A stretch of 7,189 bases of DNA, taken from contig DAHWBL010000180.1 in assembly GCA_027323595.1 (NCBI GenBank), positions 1-7,189 of the forward strand. Reading direction: 5' to 3'. Below, one piece after another: positions 4,823 through 7,189 of this stretch. Positions within the stretch are counted from its first letter, which is position 1. Every line of letters starts with the position of its first letter. The position numbers and the translations under genes are program-made. A model generated the notes under the pieces. The model did no database searches and was not told where the DNA came from. It was given only the letters and a program-made list of their open reading frames with translations. The stretch comes from Acetobacteraceae bacterium. GTDB taxonomy: Bacteria; Pseudomonadota; Alphaproteobacteria; Acetobacterales; Acetobacteraceae.

Positions 4823-5797
4823 ATGGAGCGGCTCGACCATTTCATCGCCCGCGCCAACGCCGCCTATTACGCCACCCACGACCCGTTCACGGATTTCACC
4901 ACCGCGCCCGAGATCACCCAGGTCTTCGGCGAGCTGCTCGGCGCCTGGGCGGCGATCTGCTGGCAGGCGATGGGCGCGCCCGCCTCGGTCTGGCTCGCCG
5001 AGGCCGGCCCCGGCCGCGCTACCCTGATGGAAGACGCCGAACGCGGCCTCGCCCGCGTCGCCCCCGCTTTCCTTGCCGCCCGCCGCCTCGCCCTGATCGA
5101 AACCTCGCCGCGCCTGCGCGCCATCCAGTCCGCCGCCCTGCCGCACGCCATCCACATCGCCACCCTCGCCGAGCTGCCACCAGGCCCGCTGATCCTGCTC
5201 GCCAACGAATTCCTCGACGCCCTGCCGATCCGCCAGTTCGTCCGCCGCGCCCCCGGCTGGACCGAACGCTTCGTCGCCGACGCCACCTTCGTCGAACGCC
5301 CCGCCCACTTCTCCGGACCCGATGTCGCCGAGGCCAGCATCATCGAAACCTGCGAGCCCGCCACCGATTTCGCCACCACGCTGGCCACCCGCCTCGCCAC
5401 CCACGGCGGCGCCGCCCTGCTGCTCGATTACGGCCCCGAACACACCGCCCCAGGCGACAGCCTCCAGGCCCTGCGCGCCGGCCAGCCCACCAACCCGCTC
5501 GCCGACCCCGGCAGCGCCGACCTCACCGCCCATGTCGATTTCCAAACCCTGGCCAAAGCCGCCACCGAAGCCGGCGCCCGCGCCCACGGACCGCTGCCGC
5601 AGGGAAAATTCCTCGCCCGCCTGGGCCTGTTCCAGCGCACCTTCCAGCTCGCCCGCGCCCTGCCGCCCCGCCAGGCCACCGCGCTCCAGGCCGCCGCCCG
5701 CCGCCTCGCCGAGCCCGACCAGATGGGCCGGCTGTTCAAGGCGCTCGCGATCTGCCATCCCGCCCTGCCGCCCCCTCCGGGATTCGAAGAACCATGA
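4823..5797 (+). CDS. Class I SAM-dependent methyltransferase, MidA/NDUFAF7 family
   Basis: This 324-residue protein belongs to the family whose mitochondrial member NDUFAF7 dimethylates an arginine of complex I subunit NDUFS2. The bacterial substrate is not established. Motifs in order: YYATHDPFTDFTTAPEITQV (15-34), where TTAPEI is the family signature; the SAM-binding loop WLAEAGPGRATLMED (57-71); the acidic strand end LIETSPRLR (91-99); ANEFLDALPIRQFV (127-140); LLLDYGPEH; and GSADLTAHVDFQTL. I chose ATG 4823 because it is 5 nt after the lgt stop and opens directly into conserved sequence. Earlier in-frame starts lie inside lgt and give Arg/Gly/Ala-rich residues. The N-terminus is shorter than in many relatives, lacking the usual lead-in helix before the HGYY-type motif. 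The stop overlaps the pgeF start (ATGA). Confidence 0.92.
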   Translation: MERLDHFIARANAAYYATHDPFTDFTTAPEITQVFGELLGAWAAICWQAMGAPASVWLAEAGPGRATLMEDAERGLARVAPAFLAARRLALIETSPRLRAIQSAALPHAIHIATLAELPPGPLILLANEFLDALPIRQFVRRAPGWTERFVADATFVERPAHFSGPDVAEASIIETCEPATDFATTLATRLATHGGAALLLDYGPEHTAPGDSLQALRAGQPTNPLADPGSADLTAHVDFQTLAKAATEAGARAHGPLPQGKFLARLGLFQRTFQLARALPPRQATALQAAARRLAEPDQMGRLFKALAICHPALPPPPGFEEP

Positions 5798-6591
5798 TGT
5801 TGCCAGAGCCTCTCACCCCCGAATATCTCACCAGCCCCGCCATCCCCGCCCGCCACGGCTTCTTCACCCGCCGCGGCGGCACCTCCCGCCCGCCCTATGA
5901 CAGCCTGAACTGCTCCACCAGCTCCGCCGACGACCCCGCCGCCGTCGCCGCCAACCGCGACGCCGCCCGCCAGAGCCTCGGCGCCACCACCCTGCTCGGC
6001 CTCACCCAGGTCCACGGCACCGAGGTCGTCACCGTCACCACCCCCTGGCCCACCGGTGCCGGCCCCCGCGCCGACGCAATGGTGTGCGCGCTGCCCGGCC
6101 TCGCCCTGGGCATCGTCACCGCGGATTGCGCCCCGGTGCTGTTCCACGACCCCTGCGCGCGCGTCATCGCCGCCGCCCACGCCGGCTGGCGCGGCGCGCT
6201 GGCCGGCATCCTCGAAGCCACCATCGCCGCCATGACCGCGCTCGGCGCCACCGCGCCCAACATCGCCGCCGCCATCGGCCCCACCATCGCCCAATCCTCC
6301 TACGAGGTCGGCCCCGACCTCATCGGCGCCATCCTCGCCCACAACCAGGCCGACGCCAGCTTCCTCGCCCCCCACCCCACCGCCAACCGCCCCACCTCCA
6401 ACCGCCCCGGCCACCTCTGGTTCGACCTGCCAGGCTACTGCGCCGCCCGCCTCGCCGCCGCCGGCATCACCCGCATCGACCGCCTCGGCCTCGACACCGC
6501 ATCCGACCCCGAACGCTTCTTCAGCCACCGCCGCCGCACCCTCCACGGCGGCGGCCCCATCGGCCACATGCTCTCGGCGATCACCCTGTGA
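5794..6591 (+). CDS. pgeF: Laccase-domain protein PgeF (YfiH/FAMIN family, 'polyphenol oxidase')
   Basis: Members of this family (formerly DUF152) bind a metal through two His and one Cys. They have been reported as multicopper-type phenol oxidases, as purine nucleoside-cleaving enzymes, and in E. coli as the peptidoglycan editing factor that limits misincorporation of L-Ser in place of L-Ala. The 265-residue length is typical. The metal-site residues are all present: His74 in GLTQVHGTEVV, Cys112 in VTADCAPVLF and His129 in AAHAGWRGALAG. The N-terminal HGFFTRRGGTS (21-31) and C-terminal RFFSHRR segments are also family signatures. There is no signal peptide, so it is cytoplasmic. The first ATG (5794) overlaps the stop of the methyltransferase gene by 4 nt; the next codon is also ATG and could serve as the start. 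Its own stop overlaps the following GTG. Confidence 0.95.
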   Translation: MMLPEPLTPEYLTSPAIPARHGFFTRRGGTSRPPYDSLNCSTSSADDPAAVAANRDAARQSLGATTLLGLTQVHGTEVVTVTTPWPTGAGPRADAMVCALPGLALGIVTADCAPVLFHDPCARVIAAAHAGWRGALAGILEATIAAMTALGATAPNIAAAIGPTIAQSSYEVGPDLIGAILAHNQADASFLAPHPTANRPTSNRPGHLWFDLPGYCAARLAAAGITRIDRLGLDTASDPERFFSHRRRTLHGGGPIGHMLSAITL

Positions 6592-7189
6592 CCCGCGCCC
6601 GGCTGCCCAGCCTGCTCCTCGCCCTTCTCACCCTGTCCGCGCTCACCCTGTCCGCCTGCGGCGACCTGCCACGCCCCTTCGCCGGCGACCCCGGCGCCAC
6701 CGCCCGCCGCCTCGCCGTGCCACCACCCGCCCGCCTCGCCGTGCCCACCCCCACCAACGCCCTGCTCGACGACACCGCCGCCCAGCACTTCGCCACCCTG
6801 CTCGCCCACCACCTGGCCGACCTCGCCGTGCCCGCCTTCGCCGGCCCCGCCCGCCCCGGAGACTGGGTGCTGCGCGCCGACGCCACCCTCGCCACTCCCG
6901 ACATCCAGCCCGGCTTCACCCTGCTCGACCCCGCCGGCAAACAACAAGGCCACGTCACCGCCCACCCCATCCCCGCCGCCGCCTGGTCCCAGGCCGCCAC
7001 CCCCACCCTCGACCAGCTCGCCACCACCGCCGCACCCGACATCTCCGCCCTGCTCACCCGCCTGCAAGCCATCCGCGCCCAATCAGACCCGAACTCCCTG
7101 CTCAACCGCGCCCCGCGCGTCTTCCTGGGCACCGTCACCGGCGCCCCCGGCGACGGCAACCGCTCCCTCGCCCTGCAACTCCGCACCGC
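6588..7189 (+). CDS. Putative lipoprotein, unknown function (3' end outside window)
   Basis: A reading frame starts at GTG 6588, overlapping the pgeF stop as GTGA, and stays open to the window edge (200 residues). The start is supported by the 4-nt overlap and by a textbook lipoprotein signal: Arg3/Arg5, a hydrophobic run LLLALLTLSALTLSA, then the lipobox LSAC with Cys24, followed by Gly25 and Asp26. After cleavage and lipidation the protein would sit in the periplasm or on the outer membrane. Past the signal it is Pro/Ala-rich (RLAVPPPARLAVPTP, 41-55). Alternating hydrophobic and polar stretches follow, such as DWVLRADATL and IQPGFTLLDPAGK, which may be β-rich. I do not recognise a domain. 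The enzyme lgt, encoded three genes earlier, would lipidate it. Confidence 0.75.
   Translation, partial: MTRARLPSLLLALLTLSALTLSACGDLPRPFAGDPGATARRLAVPPPARLAVPTPTNALLDDTAAQHFATLLAHHLADLAVPAFAGPARPGDWVLRADATLATPDIQPGFTLLDPAGKQQGHVTAHPIPAAAWSQAATPTLDQLATTAAPDISALLTRLQAIRAQSDPNSLLNRAPRVFLGTVTGAPGDGNRSLALQLRT
6627..6656 (+). repeat. 15-nt tandem duplication inside the lipoprotein signal sequence
   Basis: CTCACCCTGTCCGC occurs at 6627 and 6642. The two 15-nt units abut, differ only in their last base and encode LTLSA twice, so the duplication has lengthened the signal-peptide hydrophobic core just before the lipobox cysteine. Confidence 0.85.
6707..6745 (+). repeat. 15-bp direct repeat coding for RLAVP, period 24 nt
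   Basis: CCGCCTCGCCGTGCC occurs at 6707-6721 and 6731-6745. The 24-nt period is in frame and gives an 8-residue repeat (RLAVPPPA / RLAVPTPT) in the proline-rich linker after the lipidated cysteine. Confidence 0.8.

Noticed and set aside
4649..6567. Long minus-strand frames opposite the methyltransferase and pgeF genes
   Set aside because: They are Gly/Ala/Glu-rich antisense shadows of genes with clear catalytic motifs, and have no domain of their own.

Overview
This 7.2 kb window comes from a GC-rich bacterial chromosome, most likely an alphaproteobacterium of the Acetobacteraceae/Rhodospirillales type. That placement rests on the very high G+C, the GCC/CTC/CGC-heavy codon use, and the gene block YbjN–proC and UbiK diverging from lgt–MidA–pgeF. 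The block is familiar from alphaproteobacteria by recall; I ran no search.

Layout: (1) The window opens inside selB, and only its C-terminal winged-helix half is present. selC, the tRNA for selenocysteine, follows 49 nt later on the same strand, so this is a UGA-recoding locus. (2) Facing selC on the minus strand is a two-gene unit (1946 to 844) for the two half-size subunits of a ThDP decarboxylase of the sulfopyruvate/phosphonopyruvate type (ComD/ComE-like). It is AT-richer than selB and lgt. A 16-bp tandem direct repeat and a strong hairpin lie just upstream. (3) Still on the minus strand come proC (proline biosynthesis) and a YbjN-domain gene, tightly spaced, then a 241-nt gap, then a UbiK/BMFP-family coiled-coil gene. 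(4) A 66-nt divergent intergenic region leads to a plus-strand operon: lgt (lipoprotein lipidation), a MidA/NDUFAF7-type methyltransferase, pgeF (multicopper-like laccase-domain protein) and a new lipoprotein gene that runs off the end. Junctions in this operon are 5 nt apart or 4-nt stop/start overlaps.

How the genes relate: selB and selC act together in selenocysteine insertion. The ThDP subunits should form one enzyme. lgt would modify the lipoprotein encoded three genes downstream. The remainder is housekeeping. No CRISPR array, transposase, phage gene or defence system is visible. The least explained parts are the ThDP gene pair with its repeat-bearing leader, the unusual acceptor/T-stem junction of the tRNA, and the terminal lipoprotein.
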